Source of the DNA: Alcanivoracaceae bacterium
Lineage (GTDB): Bacteria; Pseudomonadota; Gammaproteobacteria; Pseudomonadales; Alcanivoracaceae
Direction: 5' to 3'
Length of the DNA stretch: 64,000 nucleotides
Assembly: GCA_029210325.1 (NCBI GenBank)
Contig: JARGPU010000002.1
Span: 186,001-250,000 of the forward strand
Below, piece after piece: positions 1 to 9,385 of this stretch. A program made the position numbers and the translations under genes. The first letter of the stretch is position 1, and each line of letters begins with the position of its first letter. The notes beneath the pieces were generated by a model. That model saw only the letters and a program-made list of their open reading frames with translations, did no database searches and was not told the origin of the DNA.

Positions 1-1
1 T

Positions 2-778
2 GAAGCCGGGACCTGGCAGGTGCTGCCGGTGGACTTCTGGCGAGTTGCCAGCTACTCCCTGAAGTTGGCTCAGGATACTGGTGGGGCGTTTGATCCCACG
101 GTTGGGCCGCTGGTCAATCTCTGGGGCTTCGGTCCCGACCCAAAGCGTGACCATCCTCCCGAGGCGGATAAGCTGGCTGCCGTGCAGGCCCGTGTGGGCT
201 GGGATAAAGTTGTCATGCGTGCGCAAGAGCAGGCCCTGTACCAGCCGGGCGGCGTGTACCTTGACCTGTCCGCAGTGGCCAAGGGCTATGCGGTGGATAA
301 GGTGGCAGACCTGTTGCTGGGTATGGGCATAGACAACATGCTGGTGGAAATCGGTGGCGAATTGCGCGGCCACGGCCGCAAGCCAAGCGGCGAGCTATGG
401 CAAGTGGGTATAGAGAAGCCGCTGCCGGGAGTCCGTGAAGTGGCCCACGTAGTCGCCTTGAGAGACTTGGCTATTGCCACCTCAGGGGATTACCGTAATT
501 ACTTTGAGGAAGGTGAGCGGCATTACTCCCATATCCTTGATCCGCGGACCGGCTATCCTGCTGAGCACCGGGTAGTATCTGTGTCGGTGTTGCATGAACG
601 TTGCGCGGATGCGGATGCGCTGGCCACGGCCCTGACGGTAATGGGTGTCAAGGAAGGCATGGTCTGGGCAGAGGACAGGAAACTGGCGGTACTGTTTATG
701 GTCAAAGCAGATAAGGGTGTAGAGCAAAAAATGACAACGGCATTTCGCCGCTTGGCAACGCAGGAGACGGCCCCATGA
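2..778 (+). CDS. apbE: FAD:protein FMN transferase ApbE (5' end outside window)
   Basis: C-terminal ~258 residues of an ApbE-family flavin transferase; the reading frame is open to the window edge, so the start lies upstream. ApbE proteins split FAD and attach FMN covalently to Thr/Ser of target proteins, including Na+-NQR subunits NqrB and NqrC, at the periplasmic face. Visible family motifs are LDLSAVAKGYAVD, a Gly-rich GGEL segment, the HILDPRTG motif near the C-terminus and the following DADALATAL helix. It overlaps the next gene, nqrM, by ATGA. That pairing places it at the end of an nqr operon, with nqrF expected just upstream. The family call is firm; the specific Nqr role is inferred from context. 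Confidence 0.93.
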   Translation, partial: EAGTWQVLPVDFWRVASYSLKLAQDTGGAFDPTVGPLVNLWGFGPDPKRDHPPEADKLAAVQARVGWDKVVMRAQEQALYQPGGVYLDLSAVAKGYAVDKVADLLLGMGIDNMLVEIGGELRGHGRKPSGELWQVGIEKPLPGVREVAHVVALRDLAIATSGDYRNYFEEGERHYSHILDPRTGYPAEHRVVSVSVLHERCADADALATALTVMGVKEGMVWAEDRKLAVLFMVKADKGVEQKMTTAFRRLATQETAP

Positions 779-1008
779 TTGAAACTATTCTTGCCAGTAT
801 TGTGGTGATGGGGGCCTTGATTGCCGCCATGGCGGTGGGCGTTATTTTTTCCAATAAGCCCATTAAGGGCTCCTGTGGTGGACTGAATGCGCTGGGCATG
901 AAGGAAGGCTGCGAAATTTGCGGCGGCGAGCCGAGCAAGTGCGACGAGCAGGTTAAGGGCTCAGCAGGCAAACCAGCGCCTATGGCCTACGACGCCAACA
1001 AACGTTAG
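775..1008 (+). CDS. nqrM: Na+-NQR maturation protein NqrM (DUF539)
   Basis: A 77-residue protein with one N-terminal membrane helix (about residues 5-25) and four cysteines at 34, 46, 49 and 56 in the pattern C-x11-C-x2-C-x6-C. NqrM is known to be needed for assembly of the sodium-pumping NADH:quinone oxidoreductase, probably by delivering iron for the site held by NqrD/NqrE. Its start codon overlaps the apbE stop (ATGA), so the two are translationally coupled. Length and cysteine pattern match the family. Confidence 0.9.
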   Translation: MIETILASIVVMGALIAAMAVGVIFSNKPIKGSCGGLNALGMKEGCEICGGEPSKCDEQVKGSAGKPAPMAYDANKR

Positions 1009-1047
1009 TTCTGACCACTCGCTGCATCAGGCGGCTCAGGGAGCAGC

Positions 1048-2187
1048 GTGTCACTGCATAAAAAGAAAACAGGCTTAATCCTTTCCGGAGGTGGCGCAAG
1101 GGCCGCCTATCAGGTCGGTGTGCTTATGGCCATCGCCGACATGGTGCCGCGCGGCACGCGTAATCCTTTTCCGATTATTTGTGGTACTTCTGCGGGCGCG
1201 TTGAATGCGGCGGCTCTAGCTGCCAACGCACATAACTACCGCATGGCGGTGAAGGGCTTGGAACGGGTCTGGTCCAACATCACTGCGGAGCAGGTTTATC
1301 GTACGGATCTTTATGCCTTCGCGCGCTCACTTTTTCGCTGGGCGCTGAGTGGCGTGTTATCTGGTAGTACACCGGTCAATAGCGCGTTGCTGGATAGCAC
1401 GCCGCTGCATAAGTTGATTGATCTGGTGATCAATTTCGAGCGCATTGAGCAGAGCCTGGAGCGCGGTGATCTGGATGCTCTGTCGATCAGTGCGACCAGC
1501 TACGGCAGTGGTGAATCAATTGCCTTTTTTCAGGGGCGCGAGGGAATTGAGGGTTGGCAGCGTGCCCGCCGTATTGGCCGGCCCGCGCGTATCGCCGCAC
1601 ATCATCTTTTGGCTTCGGCAGCAATTCCCATTCTGTTTCCTGCTATTGCTCTGGAAGGCCGATATTTTGGCGACGGGGCAGTGCGTCAGTTTGCCCCGGT
1701 CAGCCCTGCGCTGCACTTGGGCGCTGAGCGAGTGATGGTTATCGGTGTTTCCGGTAATAGCAGTGCCAGCCATCAGCGTGAAGTAACGGGTTACCCTTCA
1801 CTGGCTCAGGTGCTCGGTCACATTCTTAACAGTGTGTTTGTCGATACTCTGGAAGGGGATGTTGAGCGGCTTGAGCGCATTAACAAAACGTTGTCCGCTA
1901 TTCCGCTGAAGGAGCGGGAGAAGCAGGGCGTTAGTCTGCGCGAAGTGGAAGTATTGAAGATTTATCCTTCTCAGCCGATTGACGAGATCGCTGCGGGACA
2001 TATTCAGGAGTTGCCGCGTACTCTGCGATTCTTCTTGCGTGGTTCCGGGGCTACTCGTTCGCCCGGCGCTGCGGCCGTCAGCTACCTGTTGTTCGAGCCA
2101 GGATTTACCCGCAGCCTGATGTCGCTGGGATTTCGTGACGCCAAAGAGCGCGAAGAAGAAATTCGCACCTTTCTGGGTATTCTGTAG
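1048..2187 (+). CDS. Patatin-like phospholipase
   Basis: A 379-residue patatin-family serine hydrolase. The N-terminus has the oxyanion-hole motif GGGARAAY (residues 14-21), the nucleophile elbow GTSAG with Ser48, and the DGA motif with Asp209, giving a complete Ser-Asp dyad. There is no signal peptide, so a cytoplasmic or membrane-associated lipid acyl hydrolase is likely. The start is GTG preceded by CAGGGA. The substrate cannot be read from the sequence; RssA/YlbK-like proteins and bacterial phospholipase A are the closest known groups. It is convergent with the glycerophosphodiesterase gene, with only 9 bp between the stops. Confidence 0.88.
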   Translation: MSLHKKKTGLILSGGGARAAYQVGVLMAIADMVPRGTRNPFPIICGTSAGALNAAALAANAHNYRMAVKGLERVWSNITAEQVYRTDLYAFARSLFRWALSGVLSGSTPVNSALLDSTPLHKLIDLVINFERIEQSLERGDLDALSISATSYGSGESIAFFQGREGIEGWQRARRIGRPARIAAHHLLASAAIPILFPAIALEGRYFGDGAVRQFAPVSPALHLGAERVMVIGVSGNSSASHQREVTGYPSLAQVLGHILNSVFVDTLEGDVERLERINKTLSAIPLKEREKQGVSLREVEVLKIYPSQPIDEIAAGHIQELPRTLRFFLRGSGATRSPGAAAVSYLLFEPGFTRSLMSLGFRDAKEREEEIRTFLGIL

Positions 2188-2196
2188 GAGCGGTTA

Positions 2197-2937
2197 TTAC
2201 AGCCGCGCTACCCGACTGCGCAGGTGGCTCAGGAAGCCGGTGGGGAAATCGGTGATGATTGAACTCACCCCCAGTGAAATGAGTCGTTCTGCTTCCTTGA
2301 GATCGTTCACCGTCCAGACAGAAATGCCCAGATCATGTCGCCGCACATGATCCATTAAGCTGGTGGTAACCAGTCCATGGTGGCATATCAGCCAGTGGCA
2401 CTGCAGATCGAGGCAACTTTGGATCGGCTTGTTGCGACGGAATTGGCAGACATAGCCGCGATGAATTTCTGCAGCTGCGTTGCGCATCATGGAGAGAAAA
2501 CGGTAGCTGCTTGATGTCACCACCACACGTTGCTCCAGTGCCTGTTCGCGAATCATGCGAGCCAGTCTGTCGGCGGTGCGTTTTAGCGGTGCCTTGCCGT
2601 CTGCTTTAACTTCAAACTGAAAGCGCATGTGTGGTGGACAGCTGTCCACCACCTGTTGTAACGATGGCACCAGGCATGACGTGGGCCAGCCCGGGATGGC
2701 TTGACGGGCATCATGGGCCATGGCGCTGGCCAGCGGCAGTTTGTGTGCATTGCCGGTGTGGCCGGTAGTCCGTTTCAGGTCCCAGTCATGCAGCACAAAG
2801 AGTTCATCGTCTCTGGATAAGCGCACATCCAGCTCAATCTCTGTGACACCGGCAATCACCGCCCGCTCAAAGCTGGCAAGGGTGTTTTCCGGTGCTTCGC
2901 CACGGGCGCCACGGTGACCAACGATGGCTGGCAGCAT
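2197..2937 (-). CDS. Glycerophosphodiester phosphodiesterase
   Basis: A 246-residue cytosolic GDPD-family enzyme that hydrolyses glycerophosphodiesters to glycerol-3-phosphate and an alcohol. Family residues are present: HRGARGEAPENT near the N-terminus (His8-Arg9), ExD at Glu35/Asp37 and His50 in LHDWDL. I start at the ATG at 2937, not 15 codons upstream, because it is preceded by GGAGAATCATC and puts the conserved GHRG motif at the usual distance. It resembles UgpQ. Together with the convergent patatin gene it may recycle phospholipid head groups; that link is inference. Confidence 0.9.
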   Translation of the reverse strand: MLPAIVGHRGARGEAPENTLASFERAVIAGVTEIELDVRLSRDDELFVLHDWDLKRTTGHTGNAHKLPLASAMAHDARQAIPGWPTSCLVPSLQQVVDSCPPHMRFQFEVKADGKAPLKRTADRLARMIREQALEQRVVVTSSSYRFLSMMRNAAAEIHRGYVCQFRRNKPIQSCLDLQCHWLICHHGLVTTSLMDHVRRHDLGISVWTVNDLKEAERLISLGVSSIITDFPTGFLSHLRSRVARL

Positions 2938-3078
2938 GATGATTCTCCGTCTCGGTCTGTGTCGCGAGTATGCCGCCGCCATGTGCTACCGTCTATCGCT
3001 GACCGAGGTCAATGTTGGCTGGTTCTGGTTGATGCATAGTGCCACACAGTCGGGGAGCCACCCGGTCAGGGAGTCACC

Positions 3079-3786
3079 ATGGCAGAGATTGTTTTTCAGA
3101 CGCATGGACTGACCAAAGTCTATGGCGATGGCGAGCTCGCCGTGCATGCATTGCGCGGCGTCGATATGCAGTTGTATGCCGGGGAAATGGTTGTCCTGCT
3201 AGGGGCTTCCGGCTCCGGCAAGTCGACCTTGTTGAACATTCTCGGTGGGCTGGACAATGCCACCAGTGGCACGGTGCGCTATGGCGATATCGAGCTTAGT
3301 CAGGCGTCCGAGCGCCAGCTGACCCGCTACCGTCGGCACCATGTCGGTTTTGTGTTCCAGTTTTATAACTTGATTGCCAGTCTGACAGCGCTGGAAAACG
3401 TCGCTGTGGCCACGGAAATTTCTGCACATCCCATGGACCCGGAGGATGCTCTGGCGCTGGTTGATCTGGGTAGTCGAGGGCATCACTTTCCTGCGGAATT
3501 ATCCGGTGGGGAGCAGCAACGGGTGGCTATCGCCCGGGCCATTGCCAAGCGTCCCGCAGTGCTACTGTGCGACGAGCCCACGGGTGCGCTGGACTCGAAA
3601 ACCGGTGTGCGCGTGTTGCAGGCGCTGGCCAAGGTCAACCAGGAGCTGGGCACCGCCACGGTGATCATTACCCATAATGCGGGCATCGCTGCCATGGCGG
3701 ATCGGGTGATTACCCTGAGCGATGGTCGTATCAGCGAAGTACGCCACAACGAAGGCCGGGTCGATCCGGCGGGGTTGAGCTGGTGA
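3079..3786 (+). CDS. ABC transporter ATP-binding protein (LolD/MacB/YbbA type)
   Basis: A 235-residue ABC ATPase with Walker [10 protein letters not shown] (42-50), signature [14 protein letters not shown] (from 141), Walker [13 protein letters not shown] (from 161) and an H-loop ITHN. Sequence style and size are those of MacB/LolD/YbbA ATPases, which drive mechanotransmission exporters with FtsX-type permeases. The start ATG follows GGGAG. The stop overlaps the GTG start of the permease (GTGA), and an adaptor gene follows, making a three-gene exporter operon. Substrate unknown. Confidence 0.92.
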   Translation: MAEIVFQTHGLTKVYGDGELAVHALRGVDMQLYAGEMVVLLGASGSGKSTLLNILGGLDNATSGTVRYGDIELSQASERQLTRYRRHHVGFVFQFYNLIASLTALENVAVATEISAHPMDPEDALALVDLGSRGHHFPAELSGGEQQRVAIARAIAKRPAVLLCDEPTGALDSKTGVRVLQALAKVNQELGTATVIITHNAGIAAMADRVITLSDGRISEVRHNEGRVDPAGLSW

Positions 3787-6155
3787 ACTGGCTGTCGGTG
3801 CTGGATCGTAAACTGCTGCGTGAGCTGGCTCATCTGCGCGGTCAGGTTTTGGCGATTGCGTTGGTGGTGGCCGGTGGCATTGCCGTATGTGTGATGTCAC
3901 TGGTTAATTACGCTTCGCTGTCGGAAACGCGCAGTCATTACTATCGTCAGCACGGCTTTGCCGATGTGTTTGTTGATCTGACTCGGGCGCCGCATCACCT
4001 GCTTGCACAGGTGCGTGAGCTGCCGGGCGTGGCCAAAGCCGAGCTGCGAGTGCAGTCCTCGTTGCGACTGCAGCTGGATGGCTTTGCTGATCCGGTTAGC
4101 GGCAGGGTGCTGTCATTGCCTGACCAGGGTGAACCGTCCCTGCATCGCTTGTTCTTGCGTGCCGGACGCTTGCCGGATGCACGGCGCAGCGATGAGGTGG
4201 TGGTGATTGGCAGTTTTGCCGAGGCGCATGACCTCAAACCCGGTGACTCACTTGGCGCAATTATTAACGGCCGCTGGCAGTCCTTACGCATTGTCGGGGT
4301 GGCTGAATCACCGGAGTTTATCTATGTGATTCCTCCCGGCAGCATGCTGCCGGACTATCATCGTTATGCGATTTTATGGATGAGCGAGCGCGCCTTGGCG
4401 GCGGCCACGGATATGCAGGGAGCATTCAACAATGTGTTGTTGTCTCTGCAGCCGGGTGCGGTCGAAGAAGCCCTGATTGATCAGCTGGACGTGCTGTTTC
4501 GTCGTTATGGCAGTACCGGTGCCTATGGCCGAGACGATCATGCTTCTGATCGCTTTCTCAGTGAAGAGCTAGCACAGCTGCGTACGATGGCGCTGCTTTT
4601 TCCCGCCATCTTCATGAGTGTGGCGGTGTTTCTGATCAATGTGGTGGTCGGGCGGCTGGTCTCGACCCAGCGTGATGTGATTGCTGTGCTCAAGGCATTT
4701 GGCTACAGCAATCTTCAGGTCAGTGTGCATTTTGGCAAGCTGGTGTCGCTGATTATGTTGCTCGGGATTGTGCTTGGCGTCGCGGGCGGGGTGGCGCTGG
4801 CTCATGCGTTGAGCGGTATCTACATCGAGTATTTCCGCTTTCCGAGCTTACTGTTCTCGGTGCCATTGGCGCAGACCATATTGGTGGCAGTGGTAGGTTT
4901 GCTGGCCGGGTTGGCCGGTGCCTATGGCGCTCTGCGGCGTGCTTTTCGTCTGTCGCCTGCGGCCGCCATGGGGCCGGAGCCGCCGCCTCTCTATCGTCGC
5001 GCTCGGCTTGAGCGTTTGCTGGGCGTGATCCGCTTCAGTCAGCCCGGCCGTATGATTCTGCGCAGCATCGAGAGGCGACCACTACGGTCGCTGATGTCGG
5101 TGCTGGGTGTGGCTATGGCCACCGCGATTATTGTGCTGGGCACTTTCCAGTTTTCCGCCATCAATCTGATTGTGCACAGTCAGTTCGCCCGCGTGCAGCA
5201 GGAAGATATGACCGTCACTCTGGTTAATCCGCGTACTGCCAGCGTCGCCTATGAGCTGGCCAGTATTGATGGTGTGCGTGCCGTGGAAACCAGTCTGGCG
5301 GTGGCGGTGCGCTTGCGTTCCGGTCATCGCAGCTGGCGAGTGGGTTTGATGGGCCTGCAGTCTGATGCGCAGTTGAGCCTGCGGGTGGATACCAATCTCG
5401 AGCGCATCGCCCTGCCGGAAAAAGGTGTGCTGCTAACCGAGTTTCTGCTGGAGGAATTGCAGGTGCGTCCCGGTGACGCCCTGACCGTGGAGTGGCTCGA
5501 CGGCAGCGGCGAACACAGTGAAGTGACCGTGGCCGGTGGCTCGAAGGAGTTTGTTGGCGTTGGCGCATGGATGTCATTGCCGGAGCTGCAACGTCTGAGG
5601 GGGCGGGGTGCACAGATCAATCAATTGCAACTGGCCGTAGACCCGCAGATGCGCAGTAGCGTGCTGGCGGCGCTCCAGCAACGCCCCATGGTTGCCGGGG
5701 TCAGTGAGCGACAGGCCATGCTCACTGCATTTAATGAAACCATCGGCCGCAGTTTTTTGACGTATACGTTTTTTATTGCGCTGCTTGGTGGTGTGATCGC
5801 TTTCGGCGTGATCTATAACACGGTGCGTATTTCTCTGGCGGAGCGTGGTCGCGAGCTGGCCAGCTTGCGGGTGCTGGGTTATCGACCGGCGGAGGTGGAT
5901 CATATTCTGCTGGGTGAGCTGGCGTTGCTATTGCTGCCGGGCATTCCTTTGGGCTGGCTGATCGGCCAGCAGCTTGCCTGGTTGCTGGTGCGTTTGATGG
6001 AAAGTGAGTTGTATCGGATTCCGTTGATCTTTACCGCGCAAACCCTGGGGCTGGCTGCGACAGTGGTGATACTGTCGGCCATATTGTCCGGCATGGTGGC
6101 GGTACGACGGGTAGCAAAACTGGATCTGATCGAAGTTCTGAAGACCCGCGAGTAA
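3783..6155 (+). CDS. FtsX-family ABC transporter permease, duplicated core
   Basis: A 790-residue inner-membrane permease with two FtsX-like units. I count about eight membrane segments, four per half: near residues 20-45, 270-295, 320-345 and 360-385, then again around 435-460, 660-690, 710-735 and 745-770. Large extracytoplasmic domains follow the first helix of each half. This resembles YbbP or SalY-type permeases rather than single-core MacB (four helices). It starts with GTG overlapping the ATPase stop and ends overlapping the adaptor gene. An export or lipid/lipoprotein extraction role is inferred from family; no substrate clue is visible. Confidence 0.88.
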   Translation: MNWLSVLDRKLLRELAHLRGQVLAIALVVAGGIAVCVMSLVNYASLSETRSHYYRQHGFADVFVDLTRAPHHLLAQVRELPGVAKAELRVQSSLRLQLDGFADPVSGRVLSLPDQGEPSLHRLFLRAGRLPDARRSDEVVVIGSFAEAHDLKPGDSLGAIINGRWQSLRIVGVAESPEFIYVIPPGSMLPDYHRYAILWMSERALAAATDMQGAFNNVLLSLQPGAVEEALIDQLDVLFRRYGSTGAYGRDDHASDRFLSEELAQLRTMALLFPAIFMSVAVFLINVVVGRLVSTQRDVIAVLKAFGYSNLQVSVHFGKLVSLIMLLGIVLGVAGGVALAHALSGIYIEYFRFPSLLFSVPLAQTILVAVVGLLAGLAGAYGALRRAFRLSPAAAMGPEPPPLYRRARLERLLGVIRFSQPGRMILRSIERRPLRSLMSVLGVAMATAIIVLGTFQFSAINLIVHSQFARVQQEDMTVTLVNPRTASVAYELASIDGVRAVETSLAVAVRLRSGHRSWRVGLMGLQSDAQLSLRVDTNLERIALPEKGVLLTEFLLEELQVRPGDALTVEWLDGSGEHSEVTVAGGSKEFVGVGAWMSLPELQRLRGRGAQINQLQLAVDPQMRSSVLAALQQRPMVAGVSERQAMLTAFNETIGRSFLTYTFFIALLGGVIAFGVIYNTVRISLAERGRELASLRVLGYRPAEVDHILLGELALLLLPGIPLGWLIGQQLAWLLVRLMESELYRIPLIFTAQTLGLAATVVILSAILSGMVAVRRVAKLDLIEVLKTRE

Positions 6156-6166
6156 TGGAGGCACAG

Positions 6167-7378
6167 GTGAGCGTGAAAAAAAGAAACTGGTTGGGCCGCG
6201 GTGTGTTCTGGGGCGCAATAGCGCTGGCTGCCATCTTTGCGGTGCTGACCACCCTGCGCGAACAACCGGTGTGGGTGGATGTGGCTACGGTATCGCGTCA
6301 GCCTCTGGAAGTGACCATTGTCGAAGAGGGTCGCACTCGGGTGCAGGATCGCTTTGTGGTGTCCGCGCCGGTGGCCGGCTATGTACGTCGCATCGAACTG
6401 GAAGTGGGCGAGCGCGTTGCTCAGGGCCAGCTGCTGACCCGTCTGGAACCGCTGCGCAGTGAAGTACTGGATGCCCGTTCCCGAGCTGAAGCAGAGGCCA
6501 TGGTGGCGGCAGCACAGGCATCGTTGGCCGCAGCAGAACAACAGGTAGCTGCAGTGCAGGCCGATCAGCAACTGGCCGCCAGTGAATTGAAACGGATTGC
6601 CCAGTTGGCAGAAAAGCAGCTGGTTTCGCAGGAGGTATTGCAACAAACCCAGGCCGCTGCTGCGCGTACCGATGCAGCACTACGCTCGGCTCGCTTCGGT
6701 GTCGATGTCGCGCGTCATCAGCTGCAGGCGGCGCGCATGCGGGTGTCGGTGTCAGCGGCCAGTAGCGGCGCGGCCAGTACCGATCTGGTCGATATTGTTG
6801 CGCCGGTATCCGGTGCGGTATTGCAGCGTTTGCGTCAGAGCGAGGGCGTGGTGGCGCCCGGCCAGTCATTACTGGAACTGGGCGATCCTGCGGCACTGGA
6901 AGTGGAAGTGGATGTGCAGAGTTTTGATGCGGTGCGTATTCAGCCCGGCACGGAAGTGCGATTAACGGGCTGGGGTGGCGATCCATTGCTGGCCATTGTG
7001 CGCACCGTTGAGCCGGTTGGTTTTACCAAGGTGTCGGCGCTGGGTGTGGAAGAACAGCGTGTTCATGTGGTGCTCGACATTACCGCACCAGCTGAACAAT
7101 GGGCTCTGCTCGGTGATGGCTATCGCGTTGATGCCCATTTTATTCTGTGGCGCGGTGAGGATGTGCTGGTGGTGCCAGAGTCGGCCCTGTTCCGTCGTGG
7201 TGATCAGCGTTATGTGTTTGTTGTTGACGGCGAAGTCGCCAGTGAGCGTGTGGTCGAAACCGGCAACAGTGATGGCTTCCGTATTGCAGTGAGCAGCGGC
7301 TTGGAGGAGGGCGAGCAAGTGGTGCGCCACCCGGACAACAGCCTGAGTAATGGCGCCCGGGTGCGCAGCCGGCTTTAG
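6167..7378 (+). CDS. HlyD/RND-type periplasmic adaptor protein
   Basis: A 403-residue membrane fusion protein: one N-terminal membrane anchor (about residues 8-26), two lipoyl half-motifs (SAPVAGYVRRIELEVGE and DIVAPVSGAVLQRL), an Ala/Gln-rich coiled-coil hairpin between them, and C-terminal beta-barrel and membrane-proximal segments. I prefer GTG at 6167 because GGAGG lies five bases upstream; an ATG at 6155 overlaps the permease stop but has no ribosome site. Such adaptors bridge an inner-membrane pump to an outer-membrane channel. No outer-membrane factor gene is adjacent. The stop overlaps the convergent aguB stop by 4 bp. Confidence 0.9.
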   Translation: MSVKKRNWLGRGVFWGAIALAAIFAVLTTLREQPVWVDVATVSRQPLEVTIVEEGRTRVQDRFVVSAPVAGYVRRIELEVGERVAQGQLLTRLEPLRSEVLDARSRAEAEAMVAAAQASLAAAEQQVAAVQADQQLAASELKRIAQLAEKQLVSQEVLQQTQAAAARTDAALRSARFGVDVARHQLQAARMRVSVSAASSGAASTDLVDIVAPVSGAVLQRLRQSEGVVAPGQSLLELGDPAALEVEVDVQSFDAVRIQPGTEVRLTGWGGDPLLAIVRTVEPVGFTKVSALGVEEQRVHVVLDITAPAEQWALLGDGYRVDAHFILWRGEDVLVVPESALFRRGDQRYVFVVDGEVASERVVETGNSDGFRIAVSSGLEEGEQVVRHPDNSLSNGARVRSRL

Positions 7379-8268
7379 CGCCGGAAGCGCTTGGTCAGGT
7401 CAGCGTAGGCATCAATGCGGCGATCACGCAGGTAAGGCCAGATGCGCCGGACCCGCTCGGTGCGTGCCATATCAATATCTATCAGCAGTACCTGATCACC
7501 GTCGACGCCGGTCTGGCCGAGGATTTCCCCCTGTGGGCCGGCGACAAAGCTGTTGCCCCAGAACTGGATGCCGCCTTCGCCGGTGGGTGAGGCTTCAAAG
7601 CCGGTGCGGTTGGCAACCAGTACCGGCAAACCGTTGGCCACACCATGGGCGCGCTGGATGGTGATCCAGGCGTTTAACTGGCGCTGCTTTTCGTCTTCAT
7701 CGTCGGCCGGGTCCCAGCCGATGGCAGTGGGGTAGAGCAGCAGCTCGGCGCCGGCCAGCGCCATCAGGCGTGCTGCCTCCGGGTACCACTGATCCCAGCA
7801 CACCAGCACGCCAAGACGGCCCACCGAGGTGTCGATCGGGGTGAAACCGTTTTCTCCATCAAGACGCTCGGCATCCCCTGGGGTAAAGAAAAACTTTTCA
7901 TAGAAGCCAGGGTCGTCCGGGATGTGCATCTTGCGATACTGCCCGGCGATGGAGCCGTCCTTTTCCAGCACTACCGAGGTGTTGTGATACAAGCCGGCGG
8001 CGCGCTTTTCGAACAGACTGGTGACCAGCACGATGGCTAGCTCCTTGGCCAGTTTGCCGAAACGTTCGCTGGATGGGCCAGGAATGGTTTCCGCCTGATC
8101 GAACACATCGGTATCTTCTGTCTGGCAGAAATACAGGCCACGATGCAGCTCCTGCAGCAGCACCAGCTCGGCGCCCTGACTGGCCGCTTCACGGATCAGC
8201 TTTTCGGATTTTTGCTGATTGGCTTCGAGATCGGCGCTGTTGGATTGCTGGATCACTGCTACCCGCAT
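7375..8268 (-). CDS. aguB: N-carbamoylputrescine amidase AguB
   Basis: A 297-residue nitrilase-superfamily enzyme converting N-carbamoylputrescine to putrescine, CO2 and ammonia. The catalytic Glu-Lys-Cys triad is visible: Glu40 in LLQELHRG, Lys113 in YRKMHIPDD and Cys157 in LGVLVCWDQWYPEAAR. Length and the FFTPGD segment after the lysine match AguB. The ATG follows AGGAGA. It lies directly downstream of agmatine deiminase on the same strand, completing the agmatine-to-putrescine route, so the pair is probably one operon. Confidence 0.95.
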   Translation of the reverse strand: MRVAVIQQSNSADLEANQQKSEKLIREAASQGAELVLLQELHRGLYFCQTEDTDVFDQAETIPGPSSERFGKLAKELAIVLVTSLFEKRAAGLYHNTSVVLEKDGSIAGQYRKMHIPDDPGFYEKFFFTPGDAERLDGENGFTPIDTSVGRLGVLVCWDQWYPEAARLMALAGAELLLYPTAIGWDPADDEDEKQRQLNAWITIQRAHGVANGLPVLVANRTGFEASPTGEGGIQFWGNSFVAGPQGEILGQTGVDGDQVLLIDIDMARTERVRRIWPYLRDRRIDAYADLTKRFRR

Positions 8269-8287
8269 CGTGCTCTCCTGTTTCCTG

Positions 8288-9307
8288 TTAATCCGTTGAG
8301 GTTGTTTTACGCACGCCCTGAGGCAATTGCATAGTCACACAATGCAGGCTGCCGTGTTGCCAGGTCAGGGCCAGACAGTCTATCGGCACTATTTCATGAT
8401 GTGGAAAAGCTTTTTCCATCTGACTAACGGCCAGCGCATCCGTGTCGCAGCCATATACGGGCAGCAGTACGGCACCATTGATGATCAGGAAGTTGGCATA
8501 GGTGGCTGGCAGTCTATGGCCGTCGTCGTCGAACAAGGCCGGCGTCATTGGCAGGGGGACCAGCTTGAGCTGATATTGAGCGGACAACGTTTGCAACTCC
8601 TGCTCCATTTTTGCCAGCTCGTCATAATGGCTGTCGGTTTTGTCTGTGCATTGCACATAAGCAATGGTGCTGTCGTCGCAGAACCGGGCCAGGGTATCGA
8701 TGTGAGCGTCAGTGTCATCGCCTTCGAGGTCGCCATGACCGAGCCACCAAACCTGCGTGGCACCAAGGTGATGTTCCAGCTGTGCTTCGATATCCGCTTG
8801 GCTCAAGTCCGGGTTGCGGTTCGGGTTTAGCAAACAGTAGCGGGTGGTCAGTAGCTGGCCGTGGCTGTTGATTTCCAGCGAGCCACCTTCCATCACTAGC
8901 GGTACAGCTTCTACCGGTACGTTCCAGTCAAGTTTGCTTGTGCTGGCGTTGTCTAGCGTGGCTTCAAATTTGCCGCCCCAGCCGTTGAAGACAAAGTCCT
9001 TGATTAGCAGGTCGCCGTTACGAATCACACACAGCGGGCCGAAGTCGCGAGCCCAGGTATCGTTGTAGTCGAGCTGACGCATGTGCAGTCGAGATTGATC
9101 CACTTGGCCCAGCTGCTCGCGAATATGTTTTTCGTGGAGCTGGTCACGGCACAGGATTAGCAGGTTTTCTTTTTTCAGAATGGCATGAGCCAGTGCCTGA
9201 TAGGTGGCTTCTGCCCGGTCCATAATATAAGCCCAGTCAGTATCCGGGTGAGGCCAGGCAATCATGACTCCCCATTGCGGGTGCCATTCAGGCAGCAGTC
9301 TGCTCAT
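8288..9307 (-). CDS. aguA: Agmatine deiminase AguA
   Basis: A 339-residue member of the Porphyromonas-type peptidyl-arginine deiminase family that hydrolyses agmatine to N-carbamoylputrescine and ammonia. Motifs include DTWARDFGP, a GGSLEINS segment, a GHGDLEGDDTDAHID substrate-binding stretch and the catalytic cysteine Cys323 in HGSLHCVT near the C-terminus. It is the first gene of aguA-aguB, with 19 bp between them. The ATG lies 13 bases after a GGAG, a rather long spacing, but no better start is seen. Confidence 0.94.
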   Translation of the reverse strand: MSRLLPEWHPQWGVMIAWPHPDTDWAYIMDRAEATYQALAHAILKKENLLILCRDQLHEKHIREQLGQVDQSRLHMRQLDYNDTWARDFGPLCVIRNGDLLIKDFVFNGWGGKFEATLDNASTSKLDWNVPVEAVPLVMEGGSLEINSHGQLLTTRYCLLNPNRNPDLSQADIEAQLEHHLGATQVWWLGHGDLEGDDTDAHIDTLARFCDDSTIAYVQCTDKTDSHYDELAKMEQELQTLSAQYQLKLVPLPMTPALFDDDGHRLPATYANFLIINGAVLLPVYGCDTDALAVSQMEKAFPHHEIVPIDCLALTWQHGSLHCVTMQLPQGVRKTTSTD

Positions 9308-9324
9308 GTTGGTTCAGTGACTCC

Positions 9325-9358
9325 GTAAAAAAGAAAACCGGATCAGGATCCGGCTTTC
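9325..9358 (-). terminator. Rho-independent terminator after the repeat-protein gene
   Basis: Read on the minus strand, this is a G+C-rich hairpin built on the inverted repeat CCGGATC/GATCCGG with an AAAG/CTTT-like extension, followed at once by TTTTCTTTTTT. It sits 28 bp past the stop of the minus-strand gene ending at 9386 and just upstream of aguA, so it insulates aguA from that gene. Confidence 0.85.
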
Positions 9359-9385
9359 TGTGGGCGCTAGACGTTGCGGGCTATA

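Noticed and set aside
2..778. apbE as an N-terminally truncated pseudogene
   Set aside because: The frame is open through the window edge, so the missing part is simply outside the window.
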